Positions 18,217 to 27,266 of a stretch of DNA of 64,000 bases are shown piece after piece. The notes beneath the pieces are model-generated. The model did not search any database. It saw only the letters and a list, made by a program, of their open reading frames with translations, and was not told the origin of the DNA. Source of the stretch: Planctomycetota bacterium (GTDB lineage: Bacteria; Planctomycetota; Phycisphaerae; Sedimentisphaerales; Anaerobacaceae). A program made the translations under genes and the position numbers. The stretch is taken from NCBI GenBank assembly GCA_013349615.1, contig DUZJ01000003.1, positions 1 to 64,000 on the forward strand, given 5' to 3'. Within the stretch, counting starts at the first letter, position 1. Each line of letters starts with the position of its first letter.

Positions 18217-19083
18217 TTATTGCAAATCAGCCATAGTTATTATCCTTCCTGCGCCGACACCTATGTAATTCTTACCAAAATGTTTCTCGAACAAGCTCCT
18301 TGCTTTTTCGCCGGTACAGTGACACGGGCCTGCATATCGCACGCCTGATTGCTTAAAAGACGAAATGATTTTTTCTATCTTGCCACGGGAGGCCCACTCC
18401 AGATGAAAACCGCCCATAACCAAAAGTATATCATCTTTTACAAAATCTTTAGCTGCATTTACTATCTTGACAATGCCCGGATGAGCACAGCCGGTTATCA
18501 CTATCAAGCCCCTCTCTGTGCGAATAATTAAAGACTGCTCTTTAATCCATCTCCCAAGCTGCCCGGTCGAATGAACATTTGCACAAATCTTCATTGCCTG
18601 TTCGACCTCAACAACTTTTGCTCCCTGTGCCTGCACCTTGTGCTTGAACTTCGCAGGAAATGACTCCGGCAGATAAACAGCAACGTCAGGATTCCTTTCA
18701 AGAAAGCTCTCCAATCCGCCCGTATGGTCGCCGTGGATGTGAGATAGAACGACTATATCTATCTTGTTAGGCTCTACCGCTAATTTCTCCATATTACTGA
18801 GCAATATTGAACCGTCTCCGCCGCTATCGAAGAGAATAGTCTTCTCAGGACCGGTTATATATGCAGAAAATCCCCACGCTGTTTCCAGGCCCTGCTTGTA
18901 CGGATTATTGTCGTACACAACCGTAATTGTTAGGTCTCCGGCACCAGGTATCAAAATAGCCTCTGTTTCTTCATTCATAACTTCTCCTTCTCTTTGCACA
19001 CACGTGGTCAGGAAAACAGTTACTCCCAACACAACAGCAACCGCTGTTAACAGTAAAATAATGCCGACCGATATTGTACGCAT
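18217..19083 (-). CDS. Metallo-beta-lactamase-fold hydrolase, secreted or membrane-anchored
   Basis: 288 residues from the ATG at 19083, preceded by AAAGGG. An N-terminal hydrophobic segment (ISVGIILLLTAVAVVLGVTV) is a signal or anchor. The metal-binding motif LSHIHGDHTGGLE is intact near residue 110, with further ligands in TGCAHPGIV and GGFHLEW. The order and the DNNPYKQGLETAWGFSAYI opening fit the branch annotated as dihydropterin aminobenzene-phosphate synthase-like hydrolases. The true substrate is unknown. It may form a unit with the downstream zinc-ribbon gene 20 bases away, and diverges from the GH127 gene. Confidence 0.84.
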   Translation of the reverse strand: MRTISVGIILLLTAVAVVLGVTVFLTTCVQREGEVMNEETEAILIPGAGDLTITVVYDNNPYKQGLETAWGFSAYITGPEKTILFDSGGDGSILLSNMEKLAVEPNKIDIVVLSHIHGDHTGGLESFLERNPDVAVYLPESFPAKFKHKVQAQGAKVVEVEQAMKICANVHSTGQLGRWIKEQSLIIRTERGLIVITGCAHPGIVKIVNAAKDFVKDDILLVMGGFHLEWASRGKIEKIISSFKQSGVRYAGPCHCTGEKARSLFEKHFGKNYIGVGAGRIITMADLQ

Positions 19084-19419
19084 CTGCTTTTCACCCTTTC
19101 TTGTAAAGTAATGATTATAACCGCCAAACCACCAAGAAAGCAACATACCAGCAAAAGTAAAGGCTGTTTTAGTAACGAAAGCCAAAACTCCGATATGATT
19201 TGCAATACGCCAGGATGTATTTTTTATTAGCAACGTCCTGGTTTTTGCGTATAATCACGGTTTTATCCACCATTGTGAGCTTAAACGGTGGTTTGTTGAG
19301 GGCTCGATTGAGTACTTACTTGAGAAAATTCGGATTATCTTAATTTAACAACGAAGAACGCAGAAAATGTTGGTTAAATGGTTAAAGAATTACCAGTTAC
19401 CACTTTGAAGGAGATGGTC
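19084..19419. other. Divergent promoter region between the metallo-hydrolase and GH127 genes
   Basis: A TATAAT box is present at 19250-19255 on the plus strand with no clear -35 box. A short hairpin (CCACC...GGTGG) lies at about 19267-19294. No gene is seen. Confidence 0.45.
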
Positions 19420-21894
19420 ATGTTTAAGTATTCACTATTCAGCGTCGTGTTGCTCGTTTGCCTCGCCGCTTTCGGCTGCAATGCCGGTGAGGACATCCGC
19501 GTTGTTGAACAGCCGAAGACTGAGGCGACGAACGACTTCTACGTGGGCAACCGTCCGCCGTTGACGCCAAGCCCGTTTATGAAGCTGCCGGTAGGTGCAA
19601 TCAAACCGCAGGGCTGGGTACACAGGCAGCTTGAGCTGGAGGCTGATGGATTCACCGGCCACCTGCTCGAAATCAGCCGCTTCCTGAAGAAGGAAAACAA
19701 CGCCTGGCTCAGCAAAGAAGGCCAGGGACACAGCCCCTGGGAAGAGGTCCCTTACTGGCTCAAAGGTTTTTGCAATCTCGGTTACGTACTCGGTGACAGG
19801 CGAATCATCGACGAGGCACAAACCTGGATAGAAGCTGCAATTGCAAACCAGCGAGACGACGGCTACTTCGGACCACGCGCAAACAAAACGGGCAGTCGCC
19901 GTGAAAAAGGTAAACCCGACGTATGGCCAAACATGATTATGCTAAACGTACTCCAGTCGTATTATGAATACTCCGGCGACGAACGCGTCATCGAGCTTAT
20001 GACTAAATACTTCCGTTGGCAGTTGACCATCCCGGACGAAGATTTTCTGCCGCCTTTCTGGCAAAACCAGCGTGCAAGTGACAACCTCGCCAGCGTCTAC
20101 TGGCTCTACAACCGTACCGGCGACAGCTTCCTCCTGGACCTGGGCAGGAAAATCCACCGCAACACCGCTGACTGGACTGGTGGCGTCGCAAGTTGGCACG
20201 TCGTCAACATTGCCCAGTGTTTTCGAGGCCCCGCCGTATTCTTCCAGCAGTCAAAAGACCCCAATCACCTCGCTGCTACTGAGCGCGACTATCAGACCGT
20301 TATGGGCACCTACGGCCAGGTCCCCGGCGGCATGTTCGGAGCCGACGAGAACGCCCGACCAGGATACATCGGACCACGCCAGGCCGCTGAAACATGCGCA
20401 ATGGTCGAGATGATGCTCTCGGACGAAATGCTGCTCACATTCACAGGCGACCCCTTGTGGGCCGACCGCTGCGAAGAGGTAACATTCAACTCACTGCCCC
20501 CCTCTATGACCCCGGATATGAAAGCCCTGCATTATCTCACCGCTCCCAATTTGATACTGTGCGACCGCCACAACAAAGCCCCGGGATTCCAAAACGGCGG
20601 TCCCATGCTTCTCTTTAACCCGCACATTCACCGATGCTGCCAGCACAACAGCGGCCACGGCTGGCCATATTACGCACAGCACCTATGGCTCGCCGCACCG
20701 GGCAATGGCCTGGCTGCCGTCTTGTACGCCCCCTGTCAAGTTACCGCAAAGGTCGGAGACGCTGCTGAGGTCACCATCATCGAAAAGACGCACTACCCAT
20801 TCGATGAGAACATCGAATTCACTGTCAAAACCGCCAGGCAGGTTCGCTTTCCACTTTATCTGCGTATACCGGGCTGGTGCCAAAATCCTCAGCTAACAAT
20901 CAACGGCAAATCAGCGAAAGTAAAAGCCCGCCCGCGCTCATACATAATAATTGACCGCAAGTGGAACAATGGTGACAACGTAAACTTTACTTTGCCAATG
21001 AACATCACGCTCAAAAAGTGGACGAAAAATAAAAGCAGCGTCTCGGTAAACCGAGGGCCGCTCACTTACTCATTAAAAATTGGCGAGAGGTATGTCCGCG
21101 CCGGCGGCACTGACAAATGGCCCGCATGGGAAATACACCCGACAACCGCCTGGAACTACGGCCTTGTACTAAATGAAACAAATCCGGCTTCATCATTCGA
21201 GCTTGTACGAAAATCCTGGCCCGGTGACGACCAGCCTTTTGAAACCAAAGTTGCTCCCATCCAGATGCACGCAAAAGCTAAAAAGCTTCCTGCCTGGAAG
21301 AAGGACCACCTTGGCCTGGTCGGCAAGCTCCAGCAGAGTCCCGCAAAATCCGATGAGCCGACCGAAGATGTCACCCTTATTCCTATGGGCTGTGCTCGCC
21401 TGCGGATTTCCGCCTTTCCGACAATCGGCACCGGCCCCGACGCCCACGAATGGGTCGGACCCAGGCAAATTATTCCCACTACAGCGTCGCACTGCTGGGG
21501 CGGTGACACCGTTACAGCCCTCAGTGATAAGCTGCTGCCCAAAAATTCAAACGACCAGGGTATCCCCCGCTTCACCTGGTGGCCGCGAAAAGGCACAACC
21601 GAATGGGTGCAATATAATTTTGACAAGCCGGTCAAGACCTCTTCTGTGAAGGTTTATTGGTTCGACGACACAGGCGGCGGAGGCTGCCGCATCCCCAACT
21701 CCTGGAAACTGCTCTATAAAGATGGCGACCGGTGGAAGCAAGTCTCCAACGCCGGCAACTACGACGTGGACAGGGACAAATTCAACAAGGTAACTTATGC
21801 TCCGCTGGAAACGACTGCTTTACGCCTGGAGGTGCAATTGCAGCCGGACTTCTCCGCAGGCATCCTCGAATGGCAAGTCGACACTGAAAATTGA
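19420..21894 (+). CDS. GH127-type glycoside hydrolase (beta-L-arabinofuranosidase-like, DUF1680) lipoprotein
   Basis: 824 residues from the ATG at 19420, which has GAAGGAG upstream and opens a lipoprotein signal (MFKYSLFSVVLLVCLAAFGC). The catalytic region shows the DUF1680 signatures KLPVGAIKPQGWVHRQLELE, WEEVPYWLKGFCNLGYVLGD and a Cys/His cluster HIHRCCQHNSGHGWP near 410. In GH127 enzymes a zinc-bound cysteine acts as nucleophile. A C-terminal F5/8-type lectin-like domain (VQYNFDKPVKTSSVKVYWFD, CRIPNSWKLLYKDGDRWKQV) fills about 730-820. It probably releases L-arabinofuranose or a similar sugar at the cell surface. It is encoded alone. Confidence 0.88.
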   Translation: MFKYSLFSVVLLVCLAAFGCNAGEDIRVVEQPKTEATNDFYVGNRPPLTPSPFMKLPVGAIKPQGWVHRQLELEADGFTGHLLEISRFLKKENNAWLSKEGQGHSPWEEVPYWLKGFCNLGYVLGDRRIIDEAQTWIEAAIANQRDDGYFGPRANKTGSRREKGKPDVWPNMIMLNVLQSYYEYSGDERVIELMTKYFRWQLTIPDEDFLPPFWQNQRASDNLASVYWLYNRTGDSFLLDLGRKIHRNTADWTGGVASWHVVNIAQCFRGPAVFFQQSKDPNHLAATERDYQTVMGTYGQVPGGMFGADENARPGYIGPRQAAETCAMVEMMLSDEMLLTFTGDPLWADRCEEVTFNSLPPSMTPDMKALHYLTAPNLILCDRHNKAPGFQNGGPMLLFNPHIHRCCQHNSGHGWPYYAQHLWLAAPGNGLAAVLYAPCQVTAKVGDAAEVTIIEKTHYPFDENIEFTVKTARQVRFPLYLRIPGWCQNPQLTINGKSAKVKARPRSYIIIDRKWNNGDNVNFTLPMNITLKKWTKNKSSVSVNRGPLTYSLKIGERYVRAGGTDKWPAWEIHPTTAWNYGLVLNETNPASSFELVRKSWPGDDQPFETKVAPIQMHAKAKKLPAWKKDHLGLVGKLQQSPAKSDEPTEDVTLIPMGCARLRISAFPTIGTGPDAHEWVGPRQIIPTTASHCWGGDTVTALSDKLLPKNSNDQGIPRFTWWPRKGTTEWVQYNFDKPVKTSSVKVYWFDDTGGGGCRIPNSWKLLYKDGDRWKQVSNAGNYDVDRDKFNKVTYAPLETTALRLEVQLQPDFSAGILEWQVDTEN

Positions 21895-21946
21895 CAAGAA
21901 ACGATAAGAAAGAATGGGCTCATAGCATTTGAAAAAACACACTTGG

Positions 21947-22006
21947 CCTGATATTCTGATAGCCTGATGTCCACTACCTGATAACCTGGTAGCCTGATAA
22001 CCTGAG
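21947..22006. repeat. Short CCTGATAACCTGGTAG repeats before mdh
   Basis: Five imperfect copies of a CCTGATA-type unit lie in about 60 bases immediately before the malate dehydrogenase start. Part (CTGATAACCTGGTAG) is near-palindromic. A regulatory role is possible but undemonstrated. Confidence 0.4.
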
Positions 22007-22013
22007 CTAATAT

Positions 22014-22946
22014 ATGGCAAGGAACAAGATAACAATAGTCGGCGCCGGCAACGTCGGTGCAACAACGGCACACATCGCCGCGACAAAACAGCTCGGCGAT
22101 ATCGTCCTGCTTGACATAGTCGAAGGACTCGCCGAAGGAAAGGCCCTCGATATCGCCCAGGCAGGCCCCATTCAGCTTTCCGACTCTAATATCACTGGCA
22201 CCCGCGACTGGGAAAAGACCGCAGACAGCGATATCGTTATCATAACAAGCGGACTCCCCCGCAAACCCGGCATGAGCCGTGACGACCTTCTTGCAAAAAA
22301 CGTCCGGATTGTCAAAGATGTCAGCCAAAAAATAGCCGAATATTCACCCGATAGTATCATCATTGTCGTCTGCAATCCGCTCGACGCAATGGTTTATACC
22401 GCCGCAAAAGTTACAGGCTTTGCCAAACATAAAGTTATGGGTATGGCCGGCGCCCTGGACTCCGCGCGATTTAGCTATTTTCTGACCACTGAGCTTGGCG
22501 TAAGCGCAAAGGATATAAAGTGCGTCCTGATGGGCGGCCACGGCGATGATATGGTACCTTTAACAAGATTCACTTACATCGGTGGAAAAGCCGTGACCGA
22601 GCTGCTCGATGAAGACAAAATCGCCGAGCTAATCGAGCGTACCCGGAAAGGCGGTATAGAAATCGTAAATCTACTTGGCTGCAGCGCCTATTACGCCCCT
22701 GCCGCCGGCGCCGCCAAGATGGCCGAAGCCATACTGAAGAACACCAAAACCGAAATGTCCTGCTGCGCTTATTGCGACAGCGAATATGATGCCGGCGGAT
22801 GCTTCGTTGGCATTCCCGTCATTCTCGGCAAAAATGGCGTCGAAAAAATCATCGAGCTTGACTTAAACGGCTCCGAGCTCACCCAGTTCAAAAAATCACT
22901 CGCTCACGTAAAAAAACTCACCGAACAGGTCGACACACTACTTTAA
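22014..22946 (+). CDS. mdh: Malate dehydrogenase (LDH-like, type 3)
   Basis: 310 residues, the usual length for the family. It interconverts malate and oxaloacetate with NAD. All key motifs are present: VGAGNVGATTAH (Rossmann), SGLPRKPGMSRDDL with the substrate-binding arginines, VVCNPLDAMV and GGHGDDMVPL with the catalytic histidine. The arginine in RKPGM rather than glutamine favours malate over lactate. No strong ribosome-binding site precedes the ATG, whose leader is made of short CCTGATA repeats. No TCA-cycle genes are next to it. Confidence 0.95.
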   Translation: MARNKITIVGAGNVGATTAHIAATKQLGDIVLLDIVEGLAEGKALDIAQAGPIQLSDSNITGTRDWEKTADSDIVIITSGLPRKPGMSRDDLLAKNVRIVKDVSQKIAEYSPDSIIIVVCNPLDAMVYTAAKVTGFAKHKVMGMAGALDSARFSYFLTTELGVSAKDIKCVLMGGHGDDMVPLTRFTYIGGKAVTELLDEDKIAELIERTRKGGIEIVNLLGCSAYYAPAAGAAKMAEAILKNTKTEMSCCAYCDSEYDAGGCFVGIPVILGKNGVEKIIELDLNGSELTQFKKSLAHVKKLTEQVDTLL

Positions 22947-22968
22947 GGTGGTGGTGGTGGTAGAGGCA

Positions 22969-23241
22969 TCATTGTCGAGAAGCTACACACAACACCAGCT
23001 GAGTCATCCTGGTTGGTTCTGCCGGCTGTTCCCGCTGCTGGCTCGCCCTGAGTGTCCTCATGCCACTCGCTAAATGACTGTTAAACCAATCAAACACTTT
23101 CGCTACAAATCTCATCATCAGTTGCAGGGGCCGCAAAGGCTGTCCGCACTCTTTGAACGCAGAATTCCAGAGTTCTTTGGCTATAACACGGACTTCTTTG
23201 TTCGTAGCAGTCACATACGTCGTCAATTTGATTTCCGGCAC
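22969..23241 (-). CDS. Doubtful small protein
   Basis: A 90-residue frame from a GTG codon with AAAGG upstream. Its sequence (ITAKELW-like KEVRVIAKELWNSAFKECG) has a protein-like look, but I recognise no family and it overlaps no other gene. It may be a remnant. It is kept only because spacing and composition are not absurd. Confidence 0.25.
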   Translation of the reverse strand: MPEIKLTTYVTATNKEVRVIAKELWNSAFKECGQPLRPLQLMMRFVAKVFDWFNSHLASGMRTLRASQQREQPAEPTRMTQLVLCVASRQ

Positions 23242-23301
23242 GCTCAGCCTTTAGAGACATTGCATATGCGATAGTCTGGCGTCCCCATGAAGTAATCTAT
23301 T

Positions 23302-23424
23302 CTATTCCTTTTTGTAATTAACTCTTTTCCGGCATATATCTTCTTCAAGAAATAAATGAATCTTGCGATTTTTTTTTGCTCTGCGTATTCCTTTTGAGCC
23401 GTCAAGCTTTTTCGAAATCACCAT
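23302..23424 (-). CDS. Doubtful 40-residue basic peptide
   Basis: The frame starts MVISKKLDGSKGIRRAKKNR and has GGGAG before its ATG. It would lie upstream of the doubtful frame at 22969-23241 on the same strand. No family is recognised; the lysine-rich composition may simply reflect AT-rich intergenic DNA. Confidence 0.25.
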   Translation of the reverse strand: MVISKKLDGSKGIRRAKKNRKIHLFLEEDICRKRVNYKKE

Positions 23425-23548
23425 TGAAATCTCCCATAATTACATAGTCCAGTAGTAATATCATCACGGCGATTATCGGAAGGAGAAAAAAGCAAAGGTT
23501 CGCTTCCCCCTTTACCGATAACAACTTGCATATTGGGGTTAAATTGAC

Positions 23549-23569
23549 GTGAAATTCCCTAAATTTCAC
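23549..23569. promoter_or_regulatory. Inverted repeat upstream of the ATPase promoter, candidate operator
   Basis: GTGAAAT-TCCCTAA-ATTTCAC is a perfect 7-base inverted repeat ending eight bases before the -35 box of the ATPase promoter. Binding by an activator or repressor is inference. Confidence 0.4.
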
Positions 23570-23576
23570 TTATTTA

Positions 23577-23605
23577 TTGAACGACTGCCGATAATACCCT
23601 ATAGT
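23577..23605 (+). promoter_or_regulatory. Promoter of the V/A-ATPase operon
   Basis: TTGAAC (23577-23582), a 17-base spacer, then TATAGT (23600-23605). Transcription should start near 23612, giving a leader of about 23 bases before the first ATG. Confidence 0.6.
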
Positions 23606-23634
23606 ACTCGTTTTTATTACTGCAGGGATGCAAA

Positions 23635-23952
23635 ATGGAATTGATAAAGCAAATCAAGCAGGCTGAAGCGAAGGCCCAGGAGGTCATTGAGCAGGCCAAA
23701 GCCGACGCAGCTAAGCAGGCTGAAGAAGCCCACGCCGGCAGACTTCAGGCATTGGAAAAGGCCGAGCAGGAAAGGAAAAAGGCAACCGAAGCCGCCGTCG
23801 CCGCAGCTCAATCGCAGGCCTCCGCCGAAGTCAAGAATCTCAAAGCGAAAGCCGAAAAGCAGCGCCAACAATTGCGCGACAAAGCAAATACTAAAATGCC
23901 CGCCGCAGCAGCAAAAGTAATGGAGTACCTTGGTTCCCATCTTGCAAAATGA
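23635..23952 (+). CDS. V/A-type ATPase subunit G/H (peripheral stalk)
   Basis: 105-residue all-helical coiled-coil protein rich in Ala, Lys, Glu and Gln (QAEAKAQEVIEQAKADAAKQ). Its composition, length and first position in the operon identify the peripheral-stalk subunit that pairs with subunit E and holds the catalytic head to subunit I. CAGGG lies before the ATG. It ends 36 bases before the subunit I start. Confidence 0.85.
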   Translation: MELIKQIKQAEAKAQEVIEQAKADAAKQAEEAHAGRLQALEKAEQERKKATEAAVAAAQSQASAEVKNLKAKAEKQRQQLRDKANTKMPAAAAKVMEYLGSHLAK

Positions 23953-23988
23953 TTGCAAAATGGGGGGGAGCCGCTTAAGAGGTTAACT

Positions 23989-25953
23989 ATGGCCGTTGCT
24001 CGAATGGCAAAAATTATTATTATCAGCCATCGTTCGCAGGCCTCCGAGCTTCTGGAGGCGCTGCAGCGAGAAGGCATTTGCCACATACTAAATGCCGAAG
24101 AGGCAATGGTCAGCAAAGACTTCCCCGAGCTTGGCGCCGCCGCCGAACGCCCAAGAGATATTGAAGAGCTGTTAAACCGCCTCGCAAAAACTATTACATT
24201 CCTCAAACCCCACGCCGAATCCGCAAAATCTCTCACCAGCATACTTTCACCGCGGGCCGTCGTTGATGAGCAAACATACGACAAAGTCATTCGGCAAAGC
24301 AGCGAATTACTGATGATTGTCAAGCAGTGCGAGCAGATTGAAGCAGCAATTGAAAAAGACAAATCCGAGTGCGAAAACCTCAATGGGACCCTGGAGATGC
24401 TCCATCCCTGGGCATCCCTCCGGACGCCCGTAGAAGAGATTGGCTGGCTCAAGCAAGCAACCTGCCTGCCTGGACTCCTGCCGCTCCAGCACATGGAGCA
24501 GGTAGAAGAGAAAATAGGCGAAATCGGCGGCGCAATCCAGCAAATAGAAACAACCGCCAATAGTTGTGCCTGCCTTGTTGTTTGTCTAAACGCTGATATC
24601 ATTGACGTCCAGAAGCTGCTCCGCTCAGCCGAGTTTGAGCCGATTACTTTCGAACCGATGACTGGGACCGCAGCCGAACTAATTGGCGAGCACAGCCAAA
24701 AGTTGGACCAGGCAAAGAAGCAGTTGCAGGACCAATACGACAAAGCAAACCAACTGTCGGTGAATCTGCTGAATTTGCAAATCCTTCACGACCATTATGA
24801 AAATCTATTGAACAGAGAGCAGACCAGAAGCACCGCACCGGCAACCGAGCAGACGGTCGTTTTGGAAGGCTGGGTAAAAAAGGAGAACCTGCCTCGACTC
24901 CAAAAATTAGTATCCGGTTTCGGCGCCTCGAGTCTAAACACGGTTGAACCGGCTGAAGACGAGGAAATACCGGTCGAAATAGAGAACAAAAACTACATTC
25001 GGCCGTTTGAGGTAATAACCCGTCTTTACGGTATGCCGCAGCACTTTGAGGTTGACCCCACCGTCTTTCTCGCACCATTTTTTGCGCTATTTTTTGCGTT
25101 GTGCCTGACTGACGCCGGTTACGGACTTGTTATCATCGCCCTGATGGCTTTCTTCATAAAAAAAATGCAGGGTGACAAGAAGTTAATGTGGATGTTGGGG
25201 ATTTGCTCAGCCGCCACCGTCGTCGCCGGCGCCCTGACAGGCGGATGGTTCGGCGACGCAATCCAGCAGTTTATACCCGTACTAAAACCGCTAAGAGCAA
25301 AGATGATGTGGTTCGACCCATTTGAGAAACCGATGATGTTCTTTGGCCTAGCACTGGCGATGGGTTATGTGCAGATTATGACAGGACTGATGATTGCGTT
25401 TGTGCATAACCTTAAACGAAAGCAATATATAGCCGGTTTGTGTGACCAATTGACCCTCTTGGTGATGCTCAATTCGATTGTGATATTTGCTGCGAGTAAG
25501 GTAGGGGTGGTCCCAATTGAAATCGGCAAAGTCTTCGGAATTCTGGCAATTGGTCCGGCGGCTGTGATTTTGCTGTTTAGCCAGCGCCAGGGCGGCTGGG
25601 GCGGCAGAATCGGTATGGGAGCATATAACCTGTTCAGCACCATCTTTTACGTCGGGGATGTGTTAAGTTACATAAGATTGATGGCGCTTGGTATGGTAAC
25701 AGCCGGCCTGGCTATGGCAATAAACGTTATGGCACAGCTTGCACTTGATATACCTTATGGAATAGGTGTTGTAGCGATGATATTGATACTTATTGGCGGA
25801 CACGGATTCAACATAGCCATAAACGCTTTAGGTGCGTTTGTTCATACCTTGAGATTGCAATACGCGGAGTTCTTCCCGAAGTTCTTCATCGGCGGCGGCA
25901 GAGCTTTCGAGCCGCTGAGCAAAAAGTACAAACACATTTATATAGGAAAATAG
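23989..25953 (+). CDS. V/A-type ATPase subunit I (membrane stator, ion half-channels)
   Basis: 654 residues from the ATG at 23989, preceded by AAGAGG; a TTG 36 bases upstream is rejected. The N-terminal half is cytoplasmic and coiled-coil rich (VEEKIGEIGGAIQQIETTAN). The C-terminal half has about seven membrane helices beginning FFALFFALCLTDAGYGLVII. The essential arginine facing the rotor is in DVLSYIRLMALGMVTAGLAM. Together with subunit K it carries ions across the membrane. Length is normal for the family. Confidence 0.93.
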   Translation: MAVARMAKIIIISHRSQASELLEALQREGICHILNAEEAMVSKDFPELGAAAERPRDIEELLNRLAKTITFLKPHAESAKSLTSILSPRAVVDEQTYDKVIRQSSELLMIVKQCEQIEAAIEKDKSECENLNGTLEMLHPWASLRTPVEEIGWLKQATCLPGLLPLQHMEQVEEKIGEIGGAIQQIETTANSCACLVVCLNADIIDVQKLLRSAEFEPITFEPMTGTAAELIGEHSQKLDQAKKQLQDQYDKANQLSVNLLNLQILHDHYENLLNREQTRSTAPATEQTVVLEGWVKKENLPRLQKLVSGFGASSLNTVEPAEDEEIPVEIENKNYIRPFEVITRLYGMPQHFEVDPTVFLAPFFALFFALCLTDAGYGLVIIALMAFFIKKMQGDKKLMWMLGICSAATVVAGALTGGWFGDAIQQFIPVLKPLRAKMMWFDPFEKPMMFFGLALAMGYVQIMTGLMIAFVHNLKRKQYIAGLCDQLTLLVMLNSIVIFAASKVGVVPIEIGKVFGILAIGPAAVILLFSQRQGGWGGRIGMGAYNLFSTIFYVGDVLSYIRLMALGMVTAGLAMAINVMAQLALDIPYGIGVVAMILILIGGHGFNIAINALGAFVHTLRLQYAEFFPKFFIGGGRAFEPLSKKYKHIYIGK

Positions 25954-26481
<528 letters not shown>

Positions 26482-26523
26482 ACAAAACCAAAAACTATAC
26501 GCTAACAAATGTGGATGTAGGTT

Positions 26524-27117
26524 ATGGAAGCTGAACAGGTTGTAGATAAGATTTTGGCCGATGCCAAGGCGGAAGCCGAGAAGATAAAAAAGCAGGCCGA
26601 TGAGAAGGAGGCCGCCGACCAGGCCAGCCTCAACGAAAAACTGGACGAATATAGTAGGGAAACAGAGGCCCTCGCTGACAGGCTCGGCAATGAGAAGAAG
26701 CTGCATCTCTTGGCGGCGGCGAGGATGGATATTGCCAAAGAGTTCCTCACTGAGAAAAGCAAAATACTTGACGAAGTCTTCGACCAGGCTCGACAAAACC
26801 TGCAAAACCTCCCCGATGAGCAATATCGCGAGCTTATCAGAAATCTAATGCTCGAAGCGGTCGAAACCGGCGATGAAGAGGTCATCCTTGACAAGAATGA
26901 TACACGCATTGATGAGAAATTTATCAGGCAAATTAATCAAAAATTAGGTCGCGACCGCAAAGGCAATCTGAAACTGTCAAAAGAAAGGCAGCGGCTCGGA
27001 GCAGGTTTCATCTTAAGACGCGGAAAGATAAAGAACAACGTCTCGTTAGATGTGCTGTTGGCCCGTGCCCGAAAAGACCTGGAAATCGAATTGGCTAAAG
27101 AGCTATTTGGAGACTAA
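26524..27117 (+). CDS. V/A-type ATPase subunit E (peripheral stalk)
   Basis: 197 residues: a long charged N-terminal helix (ADAKAEAEKIKKQADEKEAA, residues 12-31) followed by a globular C-terminal domain (VILDKNDTRIDEKFIRQINQ, GRDRKGNLKLSKERQRLGAG). This layout is that of subunit E, the partner of G/H in the stator stalk. It starts 42 bases after subunit K and is followed by a 149-base gap containing a remnant of an ATTCCTG...GGAATCC repeat. Confidence 0.9.
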   Translation: MEAEQVVDKILADAKAEAEKIKKQADEKEAADQASLNEKLDEYSRETEALADRLGNEKKLHLLAAARMDIAKEFLTEKSKILDEVFDQARQNLQNLPDEQYRELIRNLMLEAVETGDEEVILDKNDTRIDEKFIRQINQKLGRDRKGNLKLSKERQRLGAGFILRRGKIKNNVSLDVLLARARKDLEIELAKELFGD

Positions 27118-27266
27118 ACAAAATGATTTGTCCTCCTATGGTTCTTTGTGTCATTCCTGTGAAAGAAGGAATCCAAAAATATAACTATATTGTGTACTCC
27201 TGCTACTTACTTTCACAAGATAAAGTTTCGAATTTTTGTAATTCGGATTTATAGAATAAGACACAA

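Noticed and set aside
23808-24743. 311-codon minus-strand open frame opposite the ATPase I gene
   Set aside because: Cys/Ser/Arg-rich composition without a family; it is antisense to two clear ATPase genes.
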